Shown: piece by piece, positions 40,950-51,828 of the stretch
Layout of the letters: each line of letters opens with the position of its first letter
Numbering within the stretch: position 1 is the stretch's first letter
Assembly: GCA_024345305.1 (NCBI GenBank)
Contig: BRON01000012.1
Span: forward strand, 1,178,001 to 1,242,000
Reading direction: 5' to 3'
From: Mrakia gelida
Lineage: Eukaryota; Basidiomycota; Tremellomycetes; Cystofilobasidiales; Mrakiaceae
DNA length: 64,000 nucleotides
Notes under the pieces: generated by a model
What the model was told of the DNA's origin: nothing
The model's database searches: none
What the model saw: only the letters and a program-made list of their open reading frames with translations
Translations under genes and position numbers: made by a program

Positions 40950-41254
40950 CAGGTGGTTGGGCGAGCTGAAGAGGGATGAAGCGTGTGTGGATGACGAGGG
41001 CGATGGAAGCGACGAGGGAGAGGTAGAAGAGGTCCAGGAGGAAGAGGACGTTTGATACTGTGGTAGAGAGCTGGTGAGAAGAGAAGGAAGGAGGAGTAGC
41101 AGCTCGCTCGGATGGAGAGGAGGGAGAAACGAGGGAGAGGGAGGGAAGCGAGACTGACGATGTAGCGAGTAATCCTGGTGGTGCAGGCTAGGGTAGAGAG
41201 GATGGCTACTGCTGGAGTCCAGAGGAGGAAGAGGGAGAAGAGACGGCGGAGCAT
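40950..41254 (-). pseudogene. 5' part of the host membrane-protein gene disrupted by element A
   Basis: ATG at 41252-41254 with an in-frame stop upstream. Exon 1 (41159-41254) encodes MLRRLFSLFLLW and a further hydrophobic run; a GTCAGT...CACCAG intron (41071-41158) joins in phase to exon 2 (40950-41070), which encodes FLLDLFYLSLVASIALVIH. Two likely membrane segments result. Exon 2 ends at the element A insertion and continues in frame at 31635 on the far side. No family is recognised. The likely pre-insertion product is a two-pass or signal-anchored membrane protein with a long disordered tail. Confidence 0.68.
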
Positions 41255-41598
41255 CTTGAGGGCTGAGGTCGTGACGGTCGAAAGGGAGAGGGAGGAAGGG
41301 AGGGCCGAGCTGAAGAGTCGAGCTCATTTCGCGAAGAGTCGAGACGCGATTCGAACGGCTCTCGAAGTCGCTCGAGGAACGCGACAACGCTCAAATTTTC
41401 ATCGTTCGAAGAAGCAATAGTGTCGTTAAAGATTGTATCGTGCAAGAGTCTCATCCTAAAGTCAGGGCTCGTAAAAATCGTAAGGCAAAAAACAAGACCG
41501 ACGAGAGGAGAGATGGAGAAGAGCGAGAGAAGCGAGCAAGAGATGAGAGAGAAAAAGCAAAGCGAACGAGACCGAAAGCAAGAAAAAATCAAACCACC
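41255..41598. other. Promoter of the membrane-protein gene
   Basis: These 344 bp lie between two minus-strand genes: the 3' end of the zinc-finger gene and the start of the membrane-protein gene. An in-frame TGA upstream of the ATG supports the start chosen. No TATA box was seen. Confidence 0.4.
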
Positions 41599-43663
41599 TC
41601 ACAACTCCCAATCCAACGGCGTATCGTTAACGGGCCTCTCGATCTCTGACTCCTCCTCCGACTCCTCGTTCAACTCGTCGAACAGAGCCTCGTCGGCAGG
41701 GTTGGGAGGTCGGACCTCCGTCCAATCCTCCTCCCCGTCAGACAAGTCCTGAACAACGCGTCGATTCCTCGCACTCCCCCTCCCCTCCCACTTCTCGATC
41801 TCCTCCTCGTCCCAAAACTGCGACTCGTCCACAGGAGCCTCGACTCTGCTCTTCTTCCTCACTCTCCCATCGTCCGACGCGAAGTCAGACTCCCAAACCG
41901 ACGACTCGTCCCCCTCTCCATCATCCCCAACCCCAACGTCTTCTCCCTCCATCTCTTCCATCTCCTCCATCCACCCTCCTCCTCCCATCTCTCCCAACGA
42001 CGCGTCGTTCTCAGCTGCTCCTCCCTCTTCACCCTCACCCTCCTCCTCTCCTCCCTCCTCTCCACCCTCGTCGTCCCCCACCTCCCCATCATCCATCTCC
42101 TCCTCGAAGTGCTGCTGCTTGAACTCTTCTAGCTTCTTGTTCTTCTCCTCGCGAGCCGAGTCGTAGGCGGACTTGTTTCGTCTCCATTCGGCTCCGGTGA
42201 TGGGATCGTAGGCGTGTCCCATGTAGCGATCGTGTCGTTCCTCGGCGGCTGCTTGGTACTTCTTTCCTTCCTTCGACTGAGGCTGAGAGGCAGGTGAGAT
42301 GGAGGAGAAAGAAGAGAGAGAAGCGGGAGAATGGAAGAGGTCAGCCGAGGAGAGATCGTCGAAGGAAGCGAACCGAGAACGACGCGACTCACATCCTTCT
42401 TCGCCTTCACAACCTTGGCCCTCTCCTGCTCGTTCCTCCTCTTGTTCTTCGCGTCGTTCTTCTCCTCGTACGAGTCGGTTGAGTTCCCAGAGGTGGTCTC
42501 CTGTCCATCGAGAAAGCAAAACCGAAGAAAAGAGGAGTCAGCGCTTCAGCTCGAATCGAGCTCGACGCGTCGAAGAAATCGAAGTCACTCACATCGTTCT
42601 CTCGTTGCTTCTGCTTCTTGGCCTTCTTCTGGAGGAGGGAGGGTCTCTTCTTGCAGCGAGGACGGTGGGCTTTGTGTAGGAGCATAGGGCGGGGAGGAAA
42701 CGAGGGGGAGAGAGGTGGTCAGCATTTCGTAAAGGAGGGACGAGAAGAGACGAAGCGAAATGAGAGGGTCGACGACTCACCAAGTCTTGAACCGAGATCC
42801 CACAGTCGGACATTCGTAGGTAGGCATGGTTCCATCATGTTTCTTCTGGTGTCGATGCTGTTGAGAGGGGAAGAGACGAAATCGAAGGACACGACGGTCA
42901 GCGACCTCGGAAGCACGAAGTCGGAGGAAGCGAGGCGAGGGACGAAACTCACCATGTTCGGACGAGTGAACGGTCCCGCCCCGCAATCTCCACAGTAGTG
43001 CAGCTTCATGTGAACGTTATCCTGAAGAAACGAAAGAGGAGATGCGAAGAAGGGTCAGCCAGCGAGCTTGGGAAAGATAGAGGAGAGAGACGAAGGAGAG
43101 GTGGACGAACGAGCGTTGTTCTCTTCCCGTCCGGAGCCTCATACGTCCCACAGCCACACTTCCCTTCGTTACCCTCCCCAGAGACGTAGCGATGCTGGAA
43201 GAAACAAAAAGAGAAGAAGCAGGAAGTCAGCAGCGAGAGAAGAGAAAGATGGGCGAGAAATCGAGCGAGCTCACCTTTCCTCTGTCGTCGACCCAAGGAA
43301 CGTGTCGACAGTTCGGCCCATGAACATGCTCCTTCTTCGACTTCCTCTTCCTCCTCTTCTCTTCCTCCGAGGACGACGACGACGAAGACGAAGAGGGAGG
43401 AGGAGAGTGGCGAGGGTGAGGGTGAGAGGAAGGGTGCTGGTGTTGATGTTGATCGTCCTCCTCCCCTTCACTCAACGCGTCCTCAACCTCCTCAACCTCC
43501 TGTCCATCTCCCGACGCGTTTCCCTCCTCCTCCTCCTCCGATGATTCGATCCTGGTGATTCTCTTGGGGATAGGAGGATTCGACGAAGACGAAGAAGCTT
43601 GAGCTCGACTCGAGGATCCAGGGAGAGGCAGCGCGATTCGAGTCGTCGAACGAGGGAGGGAGG
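41599..43663 (-). pseudogene. 3' part of a host C2H2 zinc-finger protein gene disrupted by element D
   Basis: From the D insertion the frame reads a Ser/Glu-rich acidic region, a KKEHVHGPNC basic stretch, HRYVSGEGNEGKCGCG, and then a C2H2 finger YCGDCGAGPFTRPNM...HRHQKKH whose two halves are joined by an intron. A second CPTCG follows. Next come Lys-rich exons, then DRYMGHAYDPITGAEW, a long acidic stretch and the end NDTPLDWEL with the stop at 41599. Introns are short and canonical. The role could be nucleic-acid binding, but the family was not recognised. The 5' part is at 53110-53458. Apart from the insertion no damage was seen. Confidence 0.7.
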
Positions 43664-43864
43664 TGTTGAAACTTCCGGTCCTGGGAAGTTAGGTTGTGCA
43701 AGTTATTGTATCAACTTAAGCTATGAAGATGAAATGTCTTTAGGTCGAAAAGAAAGAGCGACGTGTAACTACGTGGAACTACCTGGAAGTGAAACGTGGA
43801 GGCGATGGAGAGTATTAAGCAAATATGAACAGTAATCTCGACGCCGTAATCAACATATTCAACA
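43664..43864 (-). repeat. 3' LTR of element D
   Basis: 201 bp, apparently identical to 52909-53109. The pol stop codon TGA is formed at the LTR border. Confidence 0.93.
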
Positions 43865-46800
43865 CTCCCACTCGACGAGATGAGCTGTGTCATCCCTCTT
43901 CTGTATGTCAACACCCATTTCTGCCCTAAACCTCTCCAACTTCTCCCATCCTAATGCCTTCGTAAGGATATCCGCCGTCATCCGATCGGTCGGACAGTGA
44001 GAGAGAGAGATGACTTCGTTTTGGAGGAGCTCGCGCCCGTATTTGTACGCGACGTCGATGTGCTTTGTTCGCTCCGAATGGGTCCCGTTCTTGGCTGTTT
44101 CGATTGCTCCTTGGTTGTCGACTCGGACGGGAACGATAGGGATATTGTAATCCACTTGACGGAGGAGTTTGGCGACCCAGATAAGATTTTGGCATCCTTG
44201 AGAGAGAGCGATGTACTCTGACTCGTGCGACGACTTGCTGATTGCCTTCTGCCTCCTACTCGCCCAGACCACGGGACTGCCGAAAAGTTTGATGAGGTAT
44301 CCTGTCGTTGACCTCCTTGTTTCGTGATCTCCTGCGTAGTCGGCGTCCGTCCACATCTCGAGGATGGGTGCTTTGGGATTCCCTCCGAGGGTGAGTCCGT
44401 GACTCTTCGTTCCTGCGATGTAGCGAAGGATCCGTTTGACGGCTGCCCAATGGATAGCTCGGGGGTCGTTGCTGAATCTGCTGATGACTCCCACTGGATA
44501 GGCGAGGTCCGGACGAGTGCAGACCATGAGGTACATGAGGGATCCGACGGCTTGGAGATAGTGCGTTTGATCGATTCCTCGTAGGTCCTCCTTTGAAAGA
44601 TCCGAACCGATCATGAGCTGCTTGTGCTCGTCCATTGGCGTTCGAGCGGGCTTGACGTTTCCCATTTCGAATCGTTCGAGGATCTCCTCCGAGTATCGTT
44701 GTTGAGTGAGCGAGATGGTCCTCTTCGCTCGGTCCCGTTGGACCTTCATTCCTAACATCATCCCGTCCTCCAGGTTTCCTCGATCGTCGATGGTGAACCT
44801 ATTCTTCGTCTTGCCCATGACCTCCTGGACGTCTTCCTTCGATCCTGCGACGATGAAATCGTCGACGTATTGGATCAACATCCTGCGACGACCGTCCTTC
44901 CACCCGACGTAGAGGCAGTGATCGGCTTCGATGGCGTGAAGGTTGAGAGAGGAGAAGAAGTCCGAGGAGTGGTTGTAGAAGGCGAGGGGGGATTGTTTGA
45001 GTCCGTAGATGGCCTTAAGGAGGTGAGCGACTAGCTTCTGTCCTTCCTTTCCGGTCCTCTCGTACCCTGTTGGCTGATCCATGTACACGGTCTCGACTAG
45101 ATTGGCCGTGAGGAACGCCGTCTTGAAATCTCCTTGTCGGAGTTCGAGATCCTCTTGTGCGGCGATGGTGAAGAAAATCCGAAGGGAGTTCATCCTGGAG
45201 ACCGGCGCGTACGTTTCCGTGTAGTCGATGCCGTCCCGTTGCGAGTATCCCTTCGCGACCCATCTGGCCTTGAACTTGGCAATCTTCCCGTTTGGGTCAT
45301 TCTTCAAGAGGTAGACCCATCGACCTCCCACTGTCCTTCGCGACGAGGGCAACTCTGTGAGTTCCCAGACTCCGTTGGAATCGAACGACTCCATCTCTTC
45401 GTCCATGGCCGACTTCCAGTATTCGGCGTGGGGAGATATGAGCGCTTCTTTGGTGGTTTTGGGAGTGATCGGGTTAGGAAGAGTGGATAGGTCTTGTTTG
45501 GCGTTTGGCGTTGCGAGTGAGACGAAGCTCGCGAACTCTGCTGGTTCGGTTGACTTTTGGTTTCGTTTCCCGCGTCCGTACCTCCCGCTGACGTCGGCGT
45601 CCGGCTGATCGTCGATAACTGGTTCGTAGGACCAGGATGGCTTTATGCGAGAGGGCTGACGAGCTTTTGCGATACGTGCTGGATCGTCGTTGCCGATGGG
45701 GATGTTGGCCTCTGGTACGTCGTTCTCGCCGACGTCCGATCCCTTCTCGTCCTGATCTGGGACTCCTCCATCTGCCGGTGGGACTAGATCCAGCTCCGCC
45801 TTCTTTGACTTCGACGATCCTTCGTCGAACTTGACGTCTCGGGATAAGATGATTTTCCCATCCTCCTCCTTCCTGAGACGGTACGCCTTCTTCCCGTTCG
45901 GTTCTCCGTATCCGACGAGGATTGCCTTGAGCGTCTTTGACTGATGCTTCTTGTGGTGAGGATCGTGGACGTAGGCGATCGACCCAAAGGCTCGGAGGAA
46001 ATGGACGGACGGTTTTGAGCCCTGATAGGCTTCGTACGGCGTTCGTCCTCCTGTTGCGACTGACGGGAGTCTGTTGATCAGGAAAGTTGCCGTTGCCATT
46101 GCCTCCGCCCAGTATCTCCCTCTATCTTGGAGATTATCGGTGTCGTGAAGCAGGCAGGTGATCTTCTCCTCGATGGTTCGATTTCCGCGTTCGGCTTTGC
46201 CGTTTTGCTGAGGAGTGTAGGGGATCGATGTTTCGTGCTTGATCCCTTCGGTCTTGAGGTACGCCTTGAATGCGTCCGAAAGATATTCTCCGCCGTTATC
46301 CGAACGGAGGATCCTGACCGTCCTTCCCTTTTCCTTTTCGACCCTGGCCTTCCATTCGACGAATGTCCGATACGTGTCCGACTTCTTTTCGAGTGCGAAA
46401 GTCCAGTGGTAGTTCGTCCCGTCGTCCCAGATTGTCATCATGTACCACTTCCGAGAAAACGACTCGGTGGGCATGGGTCCTTGGAGATCCGAATGGACGC
46501 GTTCGAGGGGAGTGGTGGATCGATGGGTGCTAGTGTGGAAGGGAGATCGATGTTGCTTCCCTTGGATACACGGTACGCAGGTCCGTTTCTCGAACGCGAC
46601 GAGGTCCTGTTCCTTGAGTGGTGGGAGTATCCCGTCCGTGACGAGTCTCCTCATGGCCGTGACTGACGCGTGTCCTAGTCTTCGATGTAGCGTCTCGACC
46701 GTGTCGACTCCCTCTGCTGAGAGGCCGGCTCCTTCTGTCGACTGACTCGCTTGGATGTCGTCGATCTTGAGCTTGTAGAGGTTCTTTCGAAAGATTACCC

Positions 46801-46978
46801 CTTCGATCAACGTCGTTCCGTCCTTCCTGAACGTGCAGCCGGTGGCCGTAAAGTTGACGTTGACTCCTCGATGGGTGAGTTGTCCGATCGAGATGAGGTT
46901 GGCGAAGTTGGGGATGTAGTAGACGTCGGAGATCTGGAATGTTCGTGTGACTCCGTTGACGGTAGTTGTGACGATGAG
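43859..46978 (-). pseudogene. pol fragment of element D
   Basis: Continues the D frame after the element C insertion: pre-integrase HRRLGHASV, integrase with HSDLQGPMP, DNGGEY and QQNGKAERG, reverse transcriptase with the WVYLLKN start and YVDDFIVAG, and RNase H with WTDADYAGD and KHIDVAYKYGRE. It ends VEWEC at the LTR border. All catalytic motifs are intact; the gene is split only by C. Confidence 0.9.
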
Positions 46979-46983
46979 GTTTC
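46979..46983. repeat. Left target-site duplication of element C (GTTTC)
   Basis: GTTTC before TGTTGG at 46984 and again at 51824-51828. Confidence 0.92.
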
Positions 46984-47210
46984 TGTTGGAAGGTGGCGAC
47001 TCGCAGAGAGATCTTACGTAGTAGCTTAGTAACGCGTCTCGTTCAGTCCCCTTGGTAGTAACCATTCTTCGTAAACAGCTTTGTAAGCTACCTTCAGATC
47101 ACGTGACCATTTCCATAGTATATAAACCTTTCGAGTAGCTAGCTTTATACAACAAGCTTTGAACCACATCCTGCAGACATCCCTAAGCTCAAGTGGACGA
47201 CCCAACAACA
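46984..47210 (+). repeat. 5' LTR of element C
   Basis: 227 bp, TGTTGG...CAACAACA, with TCACGTGA at 47099-47106 and TATATAAA at 47119-47126. Confidence 0.93.
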
Positions 47211-47224
47211 CGTTATCAGCACCA
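47211..47224 (+). other. Primer-binding site of element C
   Basis: CGTTATCAGCACCA directly after the LTR, identical to that of element B and to the one of the unrelated-family element D. Confidence 0.6.
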
Positions 47225-47259
47225 GTTCGCCACCACCCGCTAAGCAACAATCCTTCGTC

Positions 47260-50200
47260 ATGTCAAGCAACTACTCCAAGAAGCTGGATCACAAGCTGTT
47301 CAAACTCACTGCTCTCGATGGTACCAACTACGAGACGTGGTCAGTAAGGATGGAGATCGCTTTTGGAGAAGCAGGAATCAAGCCCGTCGTCCTCGGTACG
47401 AAAACCAGGCCCAACCTCACCCCGGAAATTATGGAAAAGGACACCACCGGACAAGAGGTCGTGAAGCAGCAGAACAACGTCAAGGACATCGAAGAATGGG
47501 ACCTTATGGACGAGTTCGCGCTCCACAGGATTCAAATGGCGGTCAGCGACCGAGAACTACCTCGGATCCGGAACTGCAAACACGCAAAGGAGGCATGGGA
47601 TCTTCTGCGGAAGACTCACAAGGTGGAAGGAGGAGCGGGAGAGGTCATGGCCATCCGAAGGATGAGGGACCTCAAGATGGAGGAGGGAGAACCAGTACAG
47701 GAGTACATCGACGAATTCCAAAGGATCATCGACGACATGTCAGCTCTCGGCCTCAACATCCCAGACAGGATGAGCTCAATGTTCTTCCTCAGTGGGTTAC
47801 CCGCATCACTCGAACAATTCATTCAACACCAAACGCTCCAGGCACAAGAATCAAAACAAGAACTCAACCCAACCGCCGTCGCCACATCCCTCCTCATCCA
47901 CGTAAGGACTCACGAGTCCCTCAAACCGACCGGTACTTCATCGTCGAAGGAAACAGCCCTCCTTGTCGACAAGAGGACCGCCAAGTGCCATCAGTGCAAC
48001 AAGGTCGGACACTTCAAGTCGGAGTGCAGGGAGTTGAATGGAGGAAAGCCCACGGGGCAAGGACAAGGTGGAAAGGGAAGGAAGTTCGGGAAGGGGAAGA
48101 AGGAGAACAAGGGGAACTGGAAGGATAGGGAAGAGGCGCACCTCGTAGACTACGGTCTTCAAGCAGGATCCGACATCGCGACGTCGGCCCAAGCGCTCTT
48201 CGCTCAAACCAAGCATGGATACATCGCCGATAGTGGAGCATCAAACCACATCAACGGGGACCGGGAACGCTTCGTAACATACAAGGCGCACAACGGAACG
48301 GTCACGACGGCCAACGGATCAATCGTTCAGATCCTCGGCATCGGCTCCATCCACCTCCAGACCACCGTGAAAGGATCAAGGAAGGCCTTCACCATCTCCG
48401 ACGTATACCACATCCCAGGGTTCAGCAACCTCATCAGTATTGGTCAACTCGGTAACAAAGGAGTCGAGACCAGGTTCCCTAGCAAGGGGACAACCCAAAC
48501 CAACAAGCGATGCCAGTTCCTTCGAGACGGATCGCTGTTCATGGAGGGAAAAGAGGTGTCGAAGAACCTCTACATGCTGGACGTGAGCGACTTCAAGGGA
48601 GTCGGCTCAGGAGGAGAAGACGTAGCACTCGCGGTCACAGGAGTCGACAAGATCGAGGTCCTTCATCGCCGGCTCGGTCACGCTTCTATCTCCGCCATGG
48701 AGGAGTTGTCTCGTCAGAAGCTCCTACCAACCTTCACCAAAAAGGACATCATCGGATTCAAGGAAAGGATCTGCGTACCTTGCGTCGAAGGGAAACAACA
48801 TCGAACTCCATTCCCCACCTCCACCACCAAAACCACTTCGCCTCTCGAACTCGTCCATACGGATCTCGCCGGACCGATGCCAATCGCCTCGGCTCAAGGA
48901 ATGCGTTACATGATGACGATCTGGGACGACTTCAGCAACTACCACTGGTCGTTCGCATTGAAGAGGAAGTCGGAAACACTGGCAACATTCATCGCCTGGA
49001 GGAAAAGGGAGGAGAAAAGGACCGATCACGTCGTCGAACGGATCAGGTCAGACAACGGTGGGGAATACACGTCGAAGGACTACGAGTTCTACCTCCGGGA
49101 CGAAGGAATCACCAAGGAAACGACTATCCCACGCACACCGCAACAAAACGGCAAGGCCGAACGAGGAATGCGAACCATCGAGGAGAAGATCACCTGCGCG
49201 CTACGAGACGCGAGGGACCTCGACGGATCCTACTGGGCGGAAGCCATGAACTACGCCACATACACAATCAACCGCATTCCCTCATCCTCAGTCAACTCTC
49301 AAACCCCCTACCAAGCCTACTACAAAAGGAAGCCCGACCTCACTGCAATGCGGACGTTCGGAGCTCTCGCTTACGCGCTCAACCTTCAAAAGATCAAGCA
49401 TCAACCCAAGAGCATCAAGTGCATCTTCCTCGGATACGGCGATCTCAACGGGAAGAAGGCCTATCGACTTCAAGTCCATGGAGACCCCAAGCGGTCGATC
49501 CTTCATTCTCGGGACGTTATCTTCGACGAAACACGTGGAGTCCACCAGACGGCGGAGCTACCAGGGATGGGACAAGCCGGAATCAAGGAGGACCACAAGG
49601 AGGAGGAAGAAGAAGAGAAGGAACTGGAGGAGGACAAAGGAGAGGCACAGCACCTACTCAAGTCCAACCAACAAGACCCGGTCAGGGAGACCGAGGCAAG
49701 GAAACCCAACCCATCACGCGTCAAGCACTCCTACACTTACGAGCCCATCATCGATGAACCGGCTGTCGATTTGAGTGGGAGCTACGGACGAGGTCAACGG
49801 CACAAGAAACCTCTCACAGGAACAGGAGACTCGGCAAGATTTGTCCAGACAGACTACGACATCACCGACTTCATTTCGGAGGACTTCGCCGGACACGCTC
49901 AAGCGACGCAACCCAAACTCGAGGATCTTCCACCACCCTCCGTCCCAGATACATACGGAGAAGCCATGGCGTCGGAGCACGCATACTTCTGGAGGGAAGC
50001 GATGGACGAAGAGATGGAGTCGATGGAAGGGAACGGAGTCTTTGAACTCACAGAGCTACCCTCAGGATCAAAAACGGTCAGAGGTCGCTGGGTTTACGCG
50101 CTCAAGAAAGGAGCCGACGGGAGGATTACTCGCTTCAAAGCCAGATGGGTCGCCAAGGGATTCAGTCAGCAAGAAGGAGTCGACTACGTCGAGACGTACG

Positions 50201-51642
50201 CACCGGTATCAAAGCTCAACTCACTCAGGATCGTCCTCGCCATCGCAGCATCGGAGGATCTCGATCTAGTCCAAGGAGACTTCAAGACGGCGTTCCTCAC
50301 AGCAGACCTAGTCGAAACGGTCTTCATGGAACAGCCAACAGGGTACGAACAAAAGGGAGCCGACAAGAAGAAACTCGTCGCGCATCTCCTCAAGGCCCTA
50401 TACGGACTCAAACAATCGCCACTCGCGTTCTACAATCACTCCTCAAAGTTCTTTCAAACTCAACTCAATCTCCATCCACTCGAAGCGGACCCTTGCATCT
50501 ACATAGGGCATAGGAAGGGACGACGGATCATGCTGGTCCAGTACGTTGACGACTTCGTCGCCGCAGGAGACAAGGAGGATTTGGAGTGGGTCATGACGGA
50601 GATCCAGAAGGAATTCAAGATCGACGACAGAGGAGACCTCAACCCAGGAACCATCCTCGGAATCGACGTTACGAGGGACCGCAAGGCGGGGACAATGGAC
50701 CTCAGCCAGAAACGATACGTTCAAACGGTCCTCGAACGATTCAACATGGTCGACGCAAAATCAAACAAGGTTCCGATGGACGACTTTAGGCAACTGTCGG
50801 TGCAATCGGAGGATTCGGGATCAGAGAAGCTGGACGGAGTACCCTACCTCGAAGCGGTGGGATCGTTGATGTACCTCCAAGTCTGCACTCGACCGGACAT
50901 CGCCTTCGCCGTCGGAGTTCTCAGCCGATTCAGCTCGGACCCAAGAAGGGTTCACTGGGGAGCAGTCAAGAAGGTCATGCGATACCTACAAGGATCAGCA
51001 GACACGTCGCTTCAACTTGGAGGACACTCGGACGCTCCAATCGCAGAACTATGGACCGACTCCGACTACGCCGGAGACACGGAATCAAGACGATCAACAA
51101 CAGGATTCGTCGTCAAGGTATTTGGATCCACAGTCATCTGGGCAAGTCGACGCCAAAAGGCAATCAGTCTCTCTTCTCTTGAAGCAGAGTACATCGCTCT
51201 CTCCGCAGGATGCCGGAACCTCAGATGGGTCGCCAAGATCCTCGCTGAACTCGGATACGACACCGGATCGATCCCAGTAAACGTAGACAACCAAGGAGCC
51301 ATCGAAACAACCAAGAACGGTTCTCACTCGGAGAAGACCAAGCACATCGACGTCGCGTACAAATACGGACGAGAGGCCCAACAGAGAGGATTCATCAAGC
51401 TCACTTACTGTCCCACCGAGGACATGCAGGCAGATATCCTCACCAAGGCTCTCGGAGTCGAAAAGCTCGAACGGTTCAAGAAATCGCTCAACATCCAGAA
51501 GGAAGCCACGCGCGCGATCAAAAGACCAGCGGAGACATGGTTGGAAACCCGCAGAGGGGGAAATGAAGGAAGGACTCTCAGCTCGTCGAGTGGGAGTGTT
51601 GGAAGGTGGCGACTCGCAGAGAGATCTTACGTAGTAGCTTAG
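47260..51642 (+). CDS. Gag-Pol polyprotein of element C
   Basis: 1,460 codons. Zinc knuckle CHQCNKVGHFKSEC from residue 243; protease Asp at 324 in DSGA; pre-integrase LHRRLGHAS from 468; integrase catalytic triad D535, D598, E634 (D-D-35-E); reverse transcriptase YVDD at 1095-1098; RNase H Asp 1267 in WTDSDYAGD. Unlike element B the frame reads on past the polypurine-type tract for 46 bp into the 3' LTR, ending SYVVA. No lesion seen, so the element appears coding-competent. An element-encoded role is the only one supported. Confidence 0.95.
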   Translation: MSSNYSKKLDHKLFKLTALDGTNYETWSVRMEIAFGEAGIKPVVLGTKTRPNLTPEIMEKDTTGQEVVKQQNNVKDIEEWDLMDEFALHRIQMAVSDRELPRIRNCKHAKEAWDLLRKTHKVEGGAGEVMAIRRMRDLKMEEGEPVQEYIDEFQRIIDDMSALGLNIPDRMSSMFFLSGLPASLEQFIQHQTLQAQESKQELNPTAVATSLLIHVRTHESLKPTGTSSSKETALLVDKRTAKCHQCNKVGHFKSECRELNGGKPTGQGQGGKGRKFGKGKKENKGNWKDREEAHLVDYGLQAGSDIATSAQALFAQTKHGYIADSGASNHINGDRERFVTYKAHNGTVTTANGSIVQILGIGSIHLQTTVKGSRKAFTISDVYHIPGFSNLISIGQLGNKGVETRFPSKGTTQTNKRCQFLRDGSLFMEGKEVSKNLYMLDVSDFKGVGSGGEDVALAVTGVDKIEVLHRRLGHASISAMEELSRQKLLPTFTKKDIIGFKERICVPCVEGKQHRTPFPTSTTKTTSPLELVHTDLAGPMPIASAQGMRYMMTIWDDFSNYHWSFALKRKSETLATFIAWRKREEKRTDHVVERIRSDNGGEYTSKDYEFYLRDEGITKETTIPRTPQQNGKAERGMRTIEEKITCALRDARDLDGSYWAEAMNYATYTINRIPSSSVNSQTPYQAYYKRKPDLTAMRTFGALAYALNLQKIKHQPKSIKCIFLGYGDLNGKKAYRLQVHGDPKRSILHSRDVIFDETRGVHQTAELPGMGQAGIKEDHKEEEEEEKELEEDKGEAQHLLKSNQQDPVRETEARKPNPSRVKHSYTYEPIIDEPAVDLSGSYGRGQRHKKPLTGTGDSARFVQTDYDITDFISEDFAGHAQATQPKLEDLPPPSVPDTYGEAMASEHAYFWREAMDEEMESMEGNGVFELTELPSGSKTVRGRWVYALKKGADGRITRFKARWVAKGFSQQEGVDYVETYAPVSKLNSLRIVLAIAASEDLDLVQGDFKTAFLTADLVETVFMEQPTGYEQKGADKKKLVAHLLKALYGLKQSPLAFYNHSSKFFQTQLNLHPLEADPCIYIGHRKGRRIMLVQYVDDFVAAGDKEDLEWVMTEIQKEFKIDDRGDLNPGTILGIDVTRDRKAGTMDLSQKRYVQTVLERFNMVDAKSNKVPMDDFRQLSVQSEDSGSEKLDGVPYLEAVGSLMYLQVCTRPDIAFAVGVLSRFSSDPRRVHWGAVKKVMRYLQGSADTSLQLGGHSDAPIAELWTDSDYAGDTESRRSTTGFVVKVFGSTVIWASRRQKAISLSSLEAEYIALSAGCRNLRWVAKILAELGYDTGSIPVNVDNQGAIETTKNGSHSEKTKHIDVAYKYGREAQQRGFIKLTYCPTEDMQADILTKALGVEKLERFKKSLNIQKEATRAIKRPAETWLETRRGGNEGRTLSSSSGSVGRWRLAERSYVVA

Positions 51643-51823
51643 TAACGCGTCTCGTTCAGTCCCCTTGGTAGTAACCATTCTTCGTAAACAGCTTTGTAAG
51701 CTACCTTCAGATCACGTGACCATTTCCATAGTATATAAACCTTTCGAGTAGCTAGCTTTATACAACAAGCTTTGAACCACATCCTGCAGACATCCCTAAG
51801 CTCAAGTGGACGACCCAACAACA
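51597..51823 (+). repeat. 3' LTR of element C
   Basis: 227 bp, apparently identical to the 5' LTR, followed by GTTTC at 51824-51828. Confidence 0.93.
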
Positions 51824-51828
51824 GTTTC

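Larger units (their letters stand above)
46984..51823 (+). mobile_element. Ty1/copia retrotransposon C (family 1), full length, nested in D
   Basis: 4,840 bp with two apparently identical 227 bp LTRs (46984-47210 and 51597-51823), the same primer-binding site and polypurine-type tract as B, and one open gag-pol frame. It is opposite in strand to host element D and nearly identical to element B, but its LTR variants differ (AGAGATCTTACGTAGTAG, CCCCTTGGTAG), so B and C are separate recent copies. Confidence 0.95.
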
